This document shows positions 28,539 through 36,860 of a stretch of 64,000 bases of DNA, piece after piece. Location of the stretch: the NCBI RefSeq assembly GCF_900636515.1, contig NZ_LR134287.1:310001-374000 (forward strand), written 5' to 3'. The stretch is from Neisseria animalis (GTDB taxonomy: Bacteria; Pseudomonadota; Gammaproteobacteria; Burkholderiales; Neisseriaceae). The position numbers and the translations under genes were made by a program. Numbering within the stretch: position 1 is the first letter of the stretch; each line of letters starts with the position of its first letter. The notes under the pieces were generated by a model. That model was not told where the DNA came from. It was given only the letters and a program-made list of their open reading frames with translations, and ran no database searches.

Positions 28539-29525
28539 ATGAAATTGACCCTTGTTATCCCTTCGCTCCACCGCTTGCCCGATGAAACGCCGCCGCTGCT
28601 GAAGCTGCCGGCGTTCAATCGGATGTTGCGCTATGGCCGTCTGCAAAAAGCCACACTCCGCCCTTCGGAATGTTATGCACGTTATTTGTGGCAGGGCAGC
28701 CTGCTTGAGCGTGCCAAAGCCTGCCTGAACCTGCCTGACGAGATACATACCGCGTTTGCCAGCCCGCTGTGGCAGCAGATGGGGCTGCACCATGTCAGCA
28801 TTGTCGGCGGCGCGTATGCGGGCATTACTTCCGAAGAGGCTGAACACCTGTGCAGCGGATTGAATGAATTTTACCGGCAGGACGGCTGGCGGTTTTACCC
28901 CGTTTCCCCTGATTTGTGGCTGCTGGCCAAACCGTTTGCCAGCGAATGGAATGTGGCGCCGGTTTGGGATATTTGCGGACAAATCGGCAGTACGGATCAG
29001 GCAGACGGCCAAGACGCGCTGGAATGGCTGGGCAAGCAGACCGAAATCCAAATGTGGCTGCACGACCACCCCGTCAACCGTGCCCGCGCCGCGCAAAACC
29101 TTCCGCCGCTCAACGGTTTGTGGCTGTGGCAGGATATTCAGGGCAGCGGGGCGGCGGAGTTGACGGCGGCGGACGGCGTTTGGGCAAAACTCGGCGGCGG
29201 AACGGTAATCGATGTACCGTATGATTTTCCGGCTTACCGGCGCGCGGCTCAGGAGTGCGGGCGGGAAAATGCAGACGGCCTAATCTGCTTGGAAGACTTG
29301 GTTGTTACCGCGCAAACAGGCGATGTGTGGGCTTATCAGGAGATTTTGGAAAGCTGGGAAGCGCGCTGGTTTGAACCGTTGTGGCAGGAATTGCGGACAG
29401 GCCGTCTGCAAAAGTTGACCATCGCAACCGACGGGGAAAACGGTGGTGAATTAACGCTGACACCCCGCTCGCACCGGGCTTTTTGGAAACGTCCTAAAAC
29501 ATTTCGCGGCATGGGTTGGGAATAG
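28539..29525 (+). CDS. Phosphoglycerate mutase-like (RpfE-type) conserved protein
   Basis: A 328-residue cytoplasmic protein similar to the betaproteobacterial family annotated as cofactor-independent phosphoglycerate mutase-like or RpfE-like. It begins MKLTLVIPSLHRLPD, contains ASPLWQQMGLHHVSIVGG and the HDHPVNRARAAQNLPPLNGLWLWQ segment that marks the family, and ends in a basic tail with RSHRAFWKRPKTF. No catalytic role has been shown for the family as far as I know. Two DUS inside the gene are translated as GRLQK. Confidence 0.65.
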   Translation: MKLTLVIPSLHRLPDETPPLLKLPAFNRMLRYGRLQKATLRPSECYARYLWQGSLLERAKACLNLPDEIHTAFASPLWQQMGLHHVSIVGGAYAGITSEEAEHLCSGLNEFYRQDGWRFYPVSPDLWLLAKPFASEWNVAPVWDICGQIGSTDQADGQDALEWLGKQTEIQMWLHDHPVNRARAAQNLPPLNGLWLWQDIQGSGAAELTAADGVWAKLGGGTVIDVPYDFPAYRRAAQECGRENADGLICLEDLVVTAQTGDVWAYQEILESWEARWFEPLWQELRTGRLQKLTIATDGENGGELTLTPRSHRAFWKRPKTFRGMGWE

Positions 29526-29590
29526 GTGTCGGCTTGCAACCGATGCGGCAAAATTGTTGGCAAAGTCCGCCTGACAAAGCATGAATCATG

Positions 29591-29627
29591 ACACAGGCCG
29601 TCTGCATATTTTGCAGACGGCCTGTGT
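29591..29627. terminator. DUS-pair terminator
   Basis: ACACAGGCCGTCTGCA and TGCAGACGGCCTGTGT pair almost without loop, 65 bp after the preceding stop codon. Confidence 0.7.
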
Positions 29628-29666
29628 CGTATCCGAAAAATCAAAATATTTGCAATTAGTCTTAAT

Positions 29667-29703
29667 TAGGACTATTGTAGTCCTATTAAAGACCAATTGG
29701 TCT
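29667..29703. promoter_or_regulatory. Two palindromes, likely MarR-type operators of the efflux operon
   Basis: TAGGACTA-TTG-TAGTCCTA (29667-29685) is a perfect 8-3-8 inverted repeat, and AGACCAATTGGTCT (29690-29703) is a perfect 14-bp palindrome. They lie directly upstream of an efflux gene followed by a MarR regulator, where autoregulatory operators are expected. Confidence 0.6.
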
Positions 29704-29751
29704 GGTTTTTTGCCTTTAAGAGAATGAAATGAAGAAAAACAGTCAGACTTT

Positions 29752-30918
29752 TTGATTTTGCTGCTCAGTGCGCTGTCGGCGTTTGGTCCGTTTGTGGTGG
29801 ATTTGTATCTGCCTGCCTTGCCTGCCTTGCCGGACTTGGCGGCGTATTTCGACAGCAGTACATCGATGGTGCAGATGACGCTGACCACGGGTATGATCGG
29901 TTTGGCGGTGGGGCAGCTTCTGTTCGGGCCGCTCAGCGACAAATACGGGCGTAAGATACCGCTGTTGGTATCGTTGGCGGTGTATATTGTCAGTACGGTG
30001 GCGATTGTGTTTGCGCCGGATATGGAAACGCTGATTGCGCTGCGCTTCGTGCAGGGCTTTATGGCGGCGGGCGGTGTGGTGGTGTCCCGCGCGGTGGTGG
30101 CGGATTTGTACCACGGCAGGGAGATGACCCGCTTTTTCGGTCTTTTGATGACAGTTAACGGCTTGGCGCCGATTGTGTCGCCGGTTATCGGTTCGGCGGT
30201 ACTGGGCTTTACCGATTGGTGGGGGATGTTTGTGCTGCTGGCACTCATCGGTGCGGCTGCTTTTGCCGGCTCGGCACGCCTGTATGAGTCGCTGCCGTCT
30301 GAAAAACGCCTGGCGACTCCGCTTTCACATACGTTTGCTACTTTGTTTAAGGTTGTGAAAAACCGTACTTTTATACTGTTTGTGGCGGTTGAGTCATTCG
30401 CTTTCGGCGGTATGTTTGCCTATATCTCCGCCTCTCCGTTTGTGTTTCAGGAATATTACGGTTTGAGCAGCTTTATGTTCAGCCTGTGTTTTGCCGCCAA
30501 CGGTGCGGCTTTGGTTGTCGGCTCGAACTTGGGCGGCCGTCTGCAAAATGCAACGGCAACGCGTTCGGGTGTGTTCGGCAGCCTTTTGATGGGGTTGGGC
30601 GTGGCCGCTGTATTGGTTACGCAGGGCAATGTGTGGCTGCTTGAAGCAGGGCTGTTTTTGATGCTGCTCTTCATCGGCTTGATGCTGCCTGCTTTGTCGG
30701 CCTTGGCGATGAGTGCGGAACGCCGTTATGCAGGTTCGGCTTCGGCGTTGCTCGGCTTTTTGGTGTTTATGGTCGGCGCGGTGGTGTCGCCGTTGGTAGG
30801 CATCGGCAATATCTTTTATGCAACGGCAACTGTCATCGTGGCCAGCAAGCTGCTGATGTTGGCGTCTTATTGGGCGGTGCGCGGTAAAATAGCGGAGGAG
30901 GCAGATGAAACAGCATGA
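29752..30918 (+). CDS. Bcr/CflA-family drug efflux transporter, start region frameshifted
   Basis: A 12-helix major facilitator of the Bcr/CflA (DHA1) type: FGPFVVDLYLPALPALPDL in helix 1, the motif A loop GPLSDKYGRKIP, RFVQGFMAAGGVVVSRAVV, and the C-terminal helices to about residue 380. The natural start appears to be the ATG at 29729 (MKKNSQTF), but after eight codons that frame hits TGA. One more T in the T5 tract at 29749-29753 would join it to the transporter frame. As it stands only a TTG at 29752 or a downstream ATG could start translation, so the gene may be off. marR follows, overlapping the stop. Confidence 0.75.
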   Translation: MILLLSALSAFGPFVVDLYLPALPALPDLAAYFDSSTSMVQMTLTTGMIGLAVGQLLFGPLSDKYGRKIPLLVSLAVYIVSTVAIVFAPDMETLIALRFVQGFMAAGGVVVSRAVVADLYHGREMTRFFGLLMTVNGLAPIVSPVIGSAVLGFTDWWGMFVLLALIGAAAFAGSARLYESLPSEKRLATPLSHTFATLFKVVKNRTFILFVAVESFAFGGMFAYISASPFVFQEYYGLSSFMFSLCFAANGAALVVGSNLGGRLQNATATRSGVFGSLLMGLGVAAVLVTQGNVWLLEAGLFLMLLFIGLMLPALSALAMSAERRYAGSASALLGFLVFMVGAVVSPLVGIGNIFYATATVIVASKLLMLASYWAVRGKIAEEADETA

Positions 30919-31258
30919 TTTGGCAGCATTTTTCCAAACTGTTGCCGATATTGAAAAAAATTACGAACATCTCGCCAAACAAGAGGGGGTAGGCTATGTC
31001 GAGCCGGCAGTATTCCATATGCTGTGGCACTACGCGCCCTGTCTGCAAAAAAACATTGCCCATATTTGGCAGCTGCCGAAGCAGACGGTGAACAACCACT
31101 GCAAGACACTCTTGGAAAAAGGGCTGATTACGGCGGTGCAGGGCGATGACAAACGCGAAAAACTGTTGGTGCTGTCCGAACAGGGCAAGGCGTTTTGTCG
31201 CCCGCTGATGGAAAAGCTGGCGCATATCGAGCAGCAAGCCCTTGCTATAGTCGAATAA
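30905..31258 (+). pseudogene. MarR-family regulator, 3' end cut off by a CREE
   Basis: A winged-helix regulator: HIWQLPKQTVNNHCKTLLEKGLI is the recognition helix-turn-helix and AVQGDDKREKLLVLSEQGKAF is the wing. The frame runs into the CREE at 31246 and stops after ALAIVE. If the element is removed, leaving one TA, the frame continues as ALA-K-MGEERFVRLLELVRDYR to a TAA at about 31456, giving 148 residues, a typical MarR length. The lost part is the C-terminal dimerisation helix, so the truncated 117-residue product is probably defective. The ATG overlaps the end of the efflux gene, indicating one operon. Confidence 0.8.
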
Positions 31259-31352
31259 AATAAGAATGAGACAAGGCAGCGAAGCCGCAGACAGTACACA
31301 TAGTACGGCAAGGCAAAGCAACGCTGTATCATTCTTATTTTAAATGACTATA
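31246..31352. repeat. Correia-type repeat (CREE), copy 6, inserted in marR
   Basis: A 107-bp element, TATAGTCGAATAAAATAAG ... AAATGACTATA. The codons on each side join in frame when the element is removed at a duplicated TA. Confidence 0.95.
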
Positions 31353-31506
31353 AAATGGGGGAGGAACGCTTTGTCCGACTGCTTGAGTTGGTGCGCGACT
31401 ACCGCCGGTGTTTCCAAGAAAGCATTGAACAAGAAAGCATTGAAGAGGAACAGTAAGTCGGAAATCGATAAGTTGGAAATTGCTGGGAAACAGGCTGTGC
31501 AACTGC

Positions 31507-31556
31507 AAAAGGCCGTCTGCAAATGAGAAGTCATGGAATTTGCAGACGGCCTTTTT
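31507..31556. terminator. Bidirectional DUS-pair terminator between marR and apbC
   Basis: AAAAGGCCGTCTGCAAAT pairs with ATTTGCAGACGGCCTTTTT, with convergent genes on both sides. Confidence 0.8.
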
Positions 31557-31612
31557 CGGCTTGATTTGCTTAAAAACAAGCCGGACAGCGGTTTGTCGGC
31601 TTGTTCCGTTGC

Positions 31613-32692
31613 TTATTCGACGACGATTTTCGGGAAGCGGCTGCTGAAGTCTTTGCCTTTATCCGACACGGCCAGCGCGATTTGGAATGCGGCGCGGGTG
31701 TAGATGTCGGCGATTTCGGGGTGTTCTTCCAGCAGTTGGCGCGCGCTGCCGCCGTCCATGGCTTCGCGTACCGGCAGGCTGAGCGGTAATTGGCCAAGCA
31801 GCGGTACGTTTAAGCGTTCTGCCAGATTTTTGCCGCCCGCGCTGCCGAAAATGGCTTCGCTGTGTCCGCAGTTGGAGCAGATGTGTACCGACATGTTTTC
31901 CAGTACGCCGAAAATCGGAATGTTGACTTTGTTGAACATATCAACGGCTTTGCGTGCGTCAATCAGCGCGATATCTTGCGGCGTGGTTACCACTACCGAG
32001 CCGGTAACGGGTACTTTTTGCGACAGGGTAAGCTGAATATCGCCCGTACCCGGCGGCAGGTCGATAAACAGATAGTCTATATCGTCCCATTCGCTTTGAA
32101 ACAAAAGTTGCTGCAGGGCTTGGCTGACCATCGGGCCGCGCCAAACTACGGCTTGGTCGGTGTCCACCATAAAGCCGATGGACATGACTTGGATACCGCT
32201 GTCGGCTTCAACCGGAAGCAGTTTTTGGTTGTGCTGTTCGGGCTTGATTCCGGCAACGCCCAGCATGGTCGGCTGGCTCGGGCCGTAGAGGTCTGCATCG
32301 AGTACGCCCACGCGTGCGCCCATGCGTGCCATAGCGGTGGCGAGGTTGGCGGTGGTGGTGGATTTGCCGACGCCGCCTTTGCCGGAAGCGACGGCGATGA
32401 TGTTTTTCACCCCTTTGATGGTTGAAACGCCGGGTTGGACTTTGTGTGTGTCGATGGCGGTGTCGATACTCAAATGGATAGCGGCATCGGCGGTGTGGGC
32501 AATCAGGGCTTCCTGAACGCGGTTGGCAATTTCGTTACCGATGTGGTGGACGGGAAAACCGAATTGGAGTTTGACGTGCAGGCCGTCTGCTTTTTCTTCA
32601 ACGGATTGTACGGCTTTTTCGCTGCCGAGCGTGCGTTCGGTTTCGGGAATCTGTACCGCAAGCAGTGCGGTTTGGATAGCGGGGATATTCAT
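31613..32692 (-). CDS. apbC: Iron-sulfur cluster carrier ATPase (Mrp/ApbC)
   Basis: A 359-residue cytoplasmic P-loop ATPase that assembles or carries [4Fe-4S] clusters. It has an N-terminal MIP18-like domain (to about residue 90), the deviant Walker A ASGKGGVGKSTTTANLA at about 100, VLDADLYGPSQPTMLG, YLFIDLPPGTGDIQLTL and the cluster-binding CSNC (HICSNCGHSEAIFG) near 270. The ATG at 32692 (MNIPAIQTALL) is preferred over one 10 codons upstream. Monocistronic. Confidence 0.94.
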   Translation of the reverse strand: MNIPAIQTALLAVQIPETERTLGSEKAVQSVEEKADGLHVKLQFGFPVHHIGNEIANRVQEALIAHTADAAIHLSIDTAIDTHKVQPGVSTIKGVKNIIAVASGKGGVGKSTTTANLATAMARMGARVGVLDADLYGPSQPTMLGVAGIKPEQHNQKLLPVEADSGIQVMSIGFMVDTDQAVVWRGPMVSQALQQLLFQSEWDDIDYLFIDLPPGTGDIQLTLSQKVPVTGSVVVTTPQDIALIDARKAVDMFNKVNIPIFGVLENMSVHICSNCGHSEAIFGSAGGKNLAERLNVPLLGQLPLSLPVREAMDGGSARQLLEEHPEIADIYTRAAFQIALAVSDKGKDFSSRFPKIVVE

Positions 32693-32887
32693 GACGTTCT
32701 TTCCAAAAGCGATGAGGGGCAAATCGGGTTGTCTGTCGGAAAATCAAGACCGTTTGCAAAGTGTCTGCACACTATTGTAGCAGAGCCGTTTGCTGCGGCG
32801 CATTTTTCAAACAGCTTTAACGTTTTTTTTAACGGGTAGGCGCGAAGTGTAAAGGTTTGCCTTGGTTGGAACGTGCCATCTGGCGTT

Positions 32888-32930
32888 AAAGGCCGTCTGC
32901 AAATCGTTGTGCCACCGTTTTGCAGACGGC
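32888..32930. terminator. DUS pair upstream of dnaE
   Basis: AAAGGCCGTCTGCAAA and TTTGCAGACGGCAT are inverted around a 15-base spacer in the gap between divergent apbC and dnaE. A terminator role is unclear here; it may serve only uptake. Confidence 0.5.
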
Positions 32931-32990
32931 ATGAAAACGGTTAAATTGCGATACAATACGGCTTTGTTTTGTTTTGTCTGAAAAGCCGCC

Positions 32991-35900
32991 ATGACACAGC
33001 CGACCTATATCCCCTTGCGCCTGCATACCGAATTTTCGATTACCGACGGTATGGTGCGCATCAAGAAAGTAGTGGCCAAAGCGCAGGAATACGGGCTGCC
33101 TGCTTTGGGCATCAGCGATCTGATGAACGAATTCGGTTTGGTGAAGTTTTACAAAGCCTGCCGCAGCGCGGGCATCAAACCGATTGGCGCGGCGGATGTA
33201 TGGATTGAAAACCCCGCCGCGCCCGACAAACCTTTCCGCGCCATGCTGGTTATCCGCAACGATAAGGGCTATTTGCGGCTGAACGAATTATTGACCGCCG
33301 CCTATGTCGGCAAAGACCGCAATGTCGACCATGCCGAATTGCGCCAAAGCTGGTTGGACGAAGGAGACAACAGCGGTTTAATCTGCTTGAGCGGCGCGCA
33401 TTACGGCGAAGTGGGCGTAAATTTGTTAAACGGCCACGAGGAAGCCGCCCGTGCCGCCGCGCTGAAATATGCGGCTTGGTTTCCCGATGCGTTTTATCTG
33501 GAACTGCAACGCCTGCCGGAACGCCCCGAATGGGAGTCCTGCGTATCGGGCAGCGTGAAATTGGCCGGAGAGCTGGATTTGCCGGTGGTGGCGACCCATC
33601 CTGCCCAATTTATGAGCAGCGACGATTTTCAGGCGCACGAGGCGCGGGTGTGCATCGCCGGCGGCTGGGTGCTGACCGATAAAAAGCGTCCGCGCGATTT
33701 TGTGCCGGGCCAATACTTTATCCCGCCCGAAACCATGGCGGAGCGTTTTGCCGATTTGCCGGAGGCCTTGGAAAATACGGTTGAAATCGCCAAACGCTGC
33801 AATCTGCACATCACGTTGGGTAAAAACTTCCTGCCCGATTTTCCGACGCCCGACGGAATGTCGCTCAATGATTATCTGACGCAGCTTTCTAACGAAGGCT
33901 TGCGGGAGCGCATGATGCAGCTTTATCCCGACGAAGCCGAGCGTGCGGCGAAAATGCCGGAATATCAGCAACGCTTGGATTTCGAGCTGGGCATCATTAT
34001 CCAAATGGGCTTTCCGGGTTATTTCCTGATCGTACAGGACTTCATCAACTGGGCGAAACAAAACGGCTGCCCCGTCGGGCCGGGACGCGGTTCGGGCGCG
34101 GGTTCGCTGGTGGCGTATTCCTTAAAAATCACCGATTTGGACCCGTTGAAATACGCGCTGCTGTTTGAACGCTTTTTGAATCCCGAGCGCGTTTCCATGC
34201 CCGACTTCGACGTGGACTTCTGCCAAAGCAACCGCGGCCGCGTCATCGAATATGTGCGCGAAAAATACGGCGCGCAGGCGGTGAGTCAGATTGTGACCTT
34301 CGGCACGATGTCGTCCAAGGCGGTCATCCGCGACGTGGGGCGGGTGTTGGAGCTGCCGTTCGGCCTGTGCGACAAACTTTCCAAACTGATTCCGCTGGAA
34401 GCCAATAAGCCGTTGGGCTTGGACAAGGCCATGGAGGCCGAGCCGCAAATCCGCGAACTGATTGAAGCGGAAGAGGCGGAAGAGCTGATTGTGCTGGCAA
34501 AAAAACTGGAAGATTTGACGCGCGGATTGGGTATGCACGCGGGCGGCGTATTAATCGCACCGGGTAAGATTTCCGATTACAGCCCCGTGTATCAGGCCGA
34601 CGAATCCGCTTCGCCGGTATCGATGTACGACAAGGGCGACGTAGAAGACGTGGGCTTGGTGAAATTTGACTTCTTGGGCTTGCGTAACCTGACCATTATC
34701 GAGATGGCGCAGGAAAACATCAAAAACACCACCGGCGACATTGTCGATGTCGGCAAAATCCCGCTGGACGACCAAGCGGCCTATAAAATTTTCCGCGATG
34801 CCAATACCACCGCCGTATTCCAGTTTGAATCGACCGGCATGAAAAAAATGCTGAAAACGGCGCACACGACCAAGTTTGAAGAATTAATCGCCTTCGTATC
34901 GCTGTACCGTCCCGGTCCGATGGACAATATTCCCGACTTCGTCGCCCGCATGAAAGGCAGTTCGTTCGAGTATATCCATCCGCTGCTGCAAACCATTTTG
35001 GAGCCGACCTACGGCATCATGGTGTATCAGGAGCAGGTCATGCAGGCCGCGCAGATTATCGGCGGCTATTCGCTGGGCGGAGCGGATTTGCTGCGCCGCG
35101 CCATGGGTAAGAAAAAGCCCGAAGAAATGGTGAAACACCGCGAAATTTTTGCCGAGGGTGCGGCAAAACAAGGCATCAGCCGCGAGAAGTCCGATGAAAT
35201 TTTCGACTATATGGAAAAATTCGCCGGCTACGGTTTCAACAAATCCCACGCCGCCGCCTACGCGCTGATTTCCTATCAGACGGCATGGCTCAAAGCGCAT
35301 TACACCGCCGAATTTATGGCGGCAACCATGTCGAGCGAGTTGGACAATACCGATCAGCTCAAGCATTTTTACGACGACTGCCGCACCAACGGCGTGGAAT
35401 TCCTACCGCCCGACATCAACGAATCCGACTACCGTTTTACCCCCTTGAAAGACCACAAAATCCGTTACGCACTGGGAGCCATCAAAGGCACGGGCGAAGC
35501 GGCGGTGGAGTCCATCATCGCCGCACGGAAAGCAGGCGGAAAATTCACCGGATTGTTGGACTTCTGCGAACGCGTCGGCAAAGAGCATATGAACCGCCGC
35601 ACCCTCGAAGCACTGATTCGCGGCGGCGCGTTCGACAGCATCGAACCCAACCGCGCCATGCTGCTGGCCAATATTGATTTGGCGATGGACAATGCCGACC
35701 AAAAAGCCGCCAACGCCAATCAGGGCGGACTGTTTGACATGATGGACGACGCCATCGAACCCGTCAGGCTGGCAGACGCACCGATGTGGAGCGAATCGGA
35801 AAAGCTGGCCGAAGAAAAAACCGTAATTGGTTTTTACCTTTCCGGCCACCCCTTCGGCCCGTATGCAGGAGAAGTACGCCAAATCGCGCCGGTCAAATTA

Positions 35901-36425
35901 GGCCGTCTGAAACCGCAAGACAGCGTGCGCGTGGCCGGATTCTGTACCGCCGTCCGCACCATGATGGGCAAGCGCGGCAAAATAGCGTTTGTTACCTTGG
36001 AAGACCAAAGCGGCCAAGTAGAAATCATGGTCAGCGGACAAACGCTGGAAAACAGCGCGGAAATCCTCAAAGCCGACCAAGTGCTGATTATCGAGTCCAA
36101 AATCAGCCGCGACGATTACGGCGGCGGCGAGGGCTTGCGGATTATGGCCAACCAAGTGATGACGCTGCAAACGGCGCGGCAAAACTACGCCCGCAGTGTG
36201 AGCCTTTCCCTAACGCCCGAACACGACATCGACAAGCTGGTACAGCTTCTGAGAGCGGAAAGGGAAAGCGGGGGGGGCTTGATTCCCCTGCTGCTGTCAT
36301 ACAGCAACGGCAAAGCATCGGGCAAATTGAAGCTGCCGAGCAAATGGCGGATTAAAGCGGATGCAGGATTGTTTCACGAGCTGGAAGAGCTGCTGGGCAA
36401 TCGCGCGGTTCGGGTAAACTGGTAG
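32991..36425 (+). CDS. dnaE: DNA polymerase III alpha subunit
   Basis: This is the replicative polymerase catalytic subunit, 1144 residues. It has an N-terminal PHP domain (PLRLHTEFSITDGMVRIKK), the polymerase palm with GPGRGSGAGSLVAYSL (about 364) and the catalytic aspartates PDFDVDFC (about 403), the fingers (YQEQVMQAAQIIGGYSLGGADLLRRAMGKKK), a helix-hairpin-helix region, and a C-terminal OB-fold (VRVAGFCTAVRTMMGKRGKIAFVTLED, about 980). The length is typical. No defect is seen. Confidence 0.97.
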   Translation: MTQPTYIPLRLHTEFSITDGMVRIKKVVAKAQEYGLPALGISDLMNEFGLVKFYKACRSAGIKPIGAADVWIENPAAPDKPFRAMLVIRNDKGYLRLNELLTAAYVGKDRNVDHAELRQSWLDEGDNSGLICLSGAHYGEVGVNLLNGHEEAARAAALKYAAWFPDAFYLELQRLPERPEWESCVSGSVKLAGELDLPVVATHPAQFMSSDDFQAHEARVCIAGGWVLTDKKRPRDFVPGQYFIPPETMAERFADLPEALENTVEIAKRCNLHITLGKNFLPDFPTPDGMSLNDYLTQLSNEGLRERMMQLYPDEAERAAKMPEYQQRLDFELGIIIQMGFPGYFLIVQDFINWAKQNGCPVGPGRGSGAGSLVAYSLKITDLDPLKYALLFERFLNPERVSMPDFDVDFCQSNRGRVIEYVREKYGAQAVSQIVTFGTMSSKAVIRDVGRVLELPFGLCDKLSKLIPLEANKPLGLDKAMEAEPQIRELIEAEEAEELIVLAKKLEDLTRGLGMHAGGVLIAPGKISDYSPVYQADESASPVSMYDKGDVEDVGLVKFDFLGLRNLTIIEMAQENIKNTTGDIVDVGKIPLDDQAAYKIFRDANTTAVFQFESTGMKKMLKTAHTTKFEELIAFVSLYRPGPMDNIPDFVARMKGSSFEYIHPLLQTILEPTYGIMVYQEQVMQAAQIIGGYSLGGADLLRRAMGKKKPEEMVKHREIFAEGAAKQGISREKSDEIFDYMEKFAGYGFNKSHAAAYALISYQTAWLKAHYTAEFMAATMSSELDNTDQLKHFYDDCRTNGVEFLPPDINESDYRFTPLKDHKIRYALGAIKGTGEAAVESIIAARKAGGKFTGLLDFCERVGKEHMNRRTLEALIRGGAFDSIEPNRAMLLANIDLAMDNADQKAANANQGGLFDMMDDAIEPVRLADAPMWSESEKLAEEKTVIGFYLSGHPFGPYAGEVRQIAPVKLGRLKPQDSVRVAGFCTAVRTMMGKRGKIAFVTLEDQSGQVEIMVSGQTLENSAEILKADQVLIIESKISRDDYGGGEGLRIMANQVMTLQTARQNYARSVSLSLTPEHDIDKLVQLLRAERESGGGLIPLLLSYSNGKASGKLKLPSKWRIKADAGLFHELEELLGNRAVRVNW

Positions 36426-36446
36426 GCGCAAGGGCGCATGACGCAC

Positions 36447-36487
36447 AAAGGCCGTCTGTAAAATGCACGATTTGCAGACGGCCTTTC
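36447..36487 (+). terminator. DUS-pair terminator after dnaE
   Basis: AAAGGCCGTCTGTAAAAT and ATTTGCAGACGGCCTTT pair 22 bp after the stop codon; one arm has a T for C change in the DUS. Confidence 0.75.
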
Positions 36488-36533
36488 AAAGTGCAAACGC
36501 TTGAATCAAATACTGATAAAAGTTGTTCGATGT

Positions 36534-36640
36534 TATAGTCATTTAAAATAAGAATGATACAGCGTTGCTTTGCCTTGCCGTACTATGTGTACTGTCTGCG
36601 GCTTCGCTGCCTTGTCTCATTCTTATTTTATTCGACTATA
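36534..36640. repeat. Correia-type repeat (CREE), copy 7, inserted in the duplicated ccp 3' end
   Basis: A 107-bp element, TATAGTCATTTAAAATAAG ... TTCGACTATA. The flanks, GATGT and TTTATTGTCGGGG, correspond to the uninterrupted GATAT-TA-TTTATTGTCGGGG at 36857-36874. Confidence 0.95.
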
Positions 36641-36755
36641 TTTATTGTCGGGGTGGGATTCCAGCGGGCTGGACAACGGCAGCTCCGTCATGGTGCGTGC
36701 AGCTTCGGGAACAGCACTCGGCAAAATATTGGGAAATGCAACAATATTGCCCGCA
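36641..36755 (-). pseudogene. Duplicated 3' fragment of cytochrome c peroxidase gene
   Basis: This stretch repeats the end of the adjacent ccp gene (36864-36978) with about a dozen differences. Both contain TGTCGGGGTGGGATTCCAGC and the string coding for the C-terminal SPLESHPDNK region. The flanking spacer with CAAACGCTTGAATCAAATAC and the DUS terminator are duplicated too (36447-36533 versus 36775-36863). Only about 38 codons are present, with no start and no haem sites, so this is a remnant. Confidence 0.8.
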
Positions 36756-36774
36756 TTGTCCGTTTCCTGATGGA

Positions 36775-36816
36775 AAAGGCCGTCTGCAAAATGCCAATTT
36801 GCAGACGGCCCTTTTA
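36775..36816. terminator. DUS-pair terminator downstream of ccp
   Basis: AAAAGGCCGTCTGCAAAAT and ATTTGCAGACGGCCCTTTT pair 45 bp after the ccp stop; it is the sister copy of the dnaE terminator. Confidence 0.75.
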
Positions 36817-36860
36817 AAGCGCAAACGCTTGAATCAAATACCGCGAAAAATTATCCGATA

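Noticed and set aside
36554-36817. Frames of the type MIQRCFALPYYVYCL repeated at several places (also 31030, 41637)
   Set aside because: They are the translation of the CREE itself and stop soon after it.
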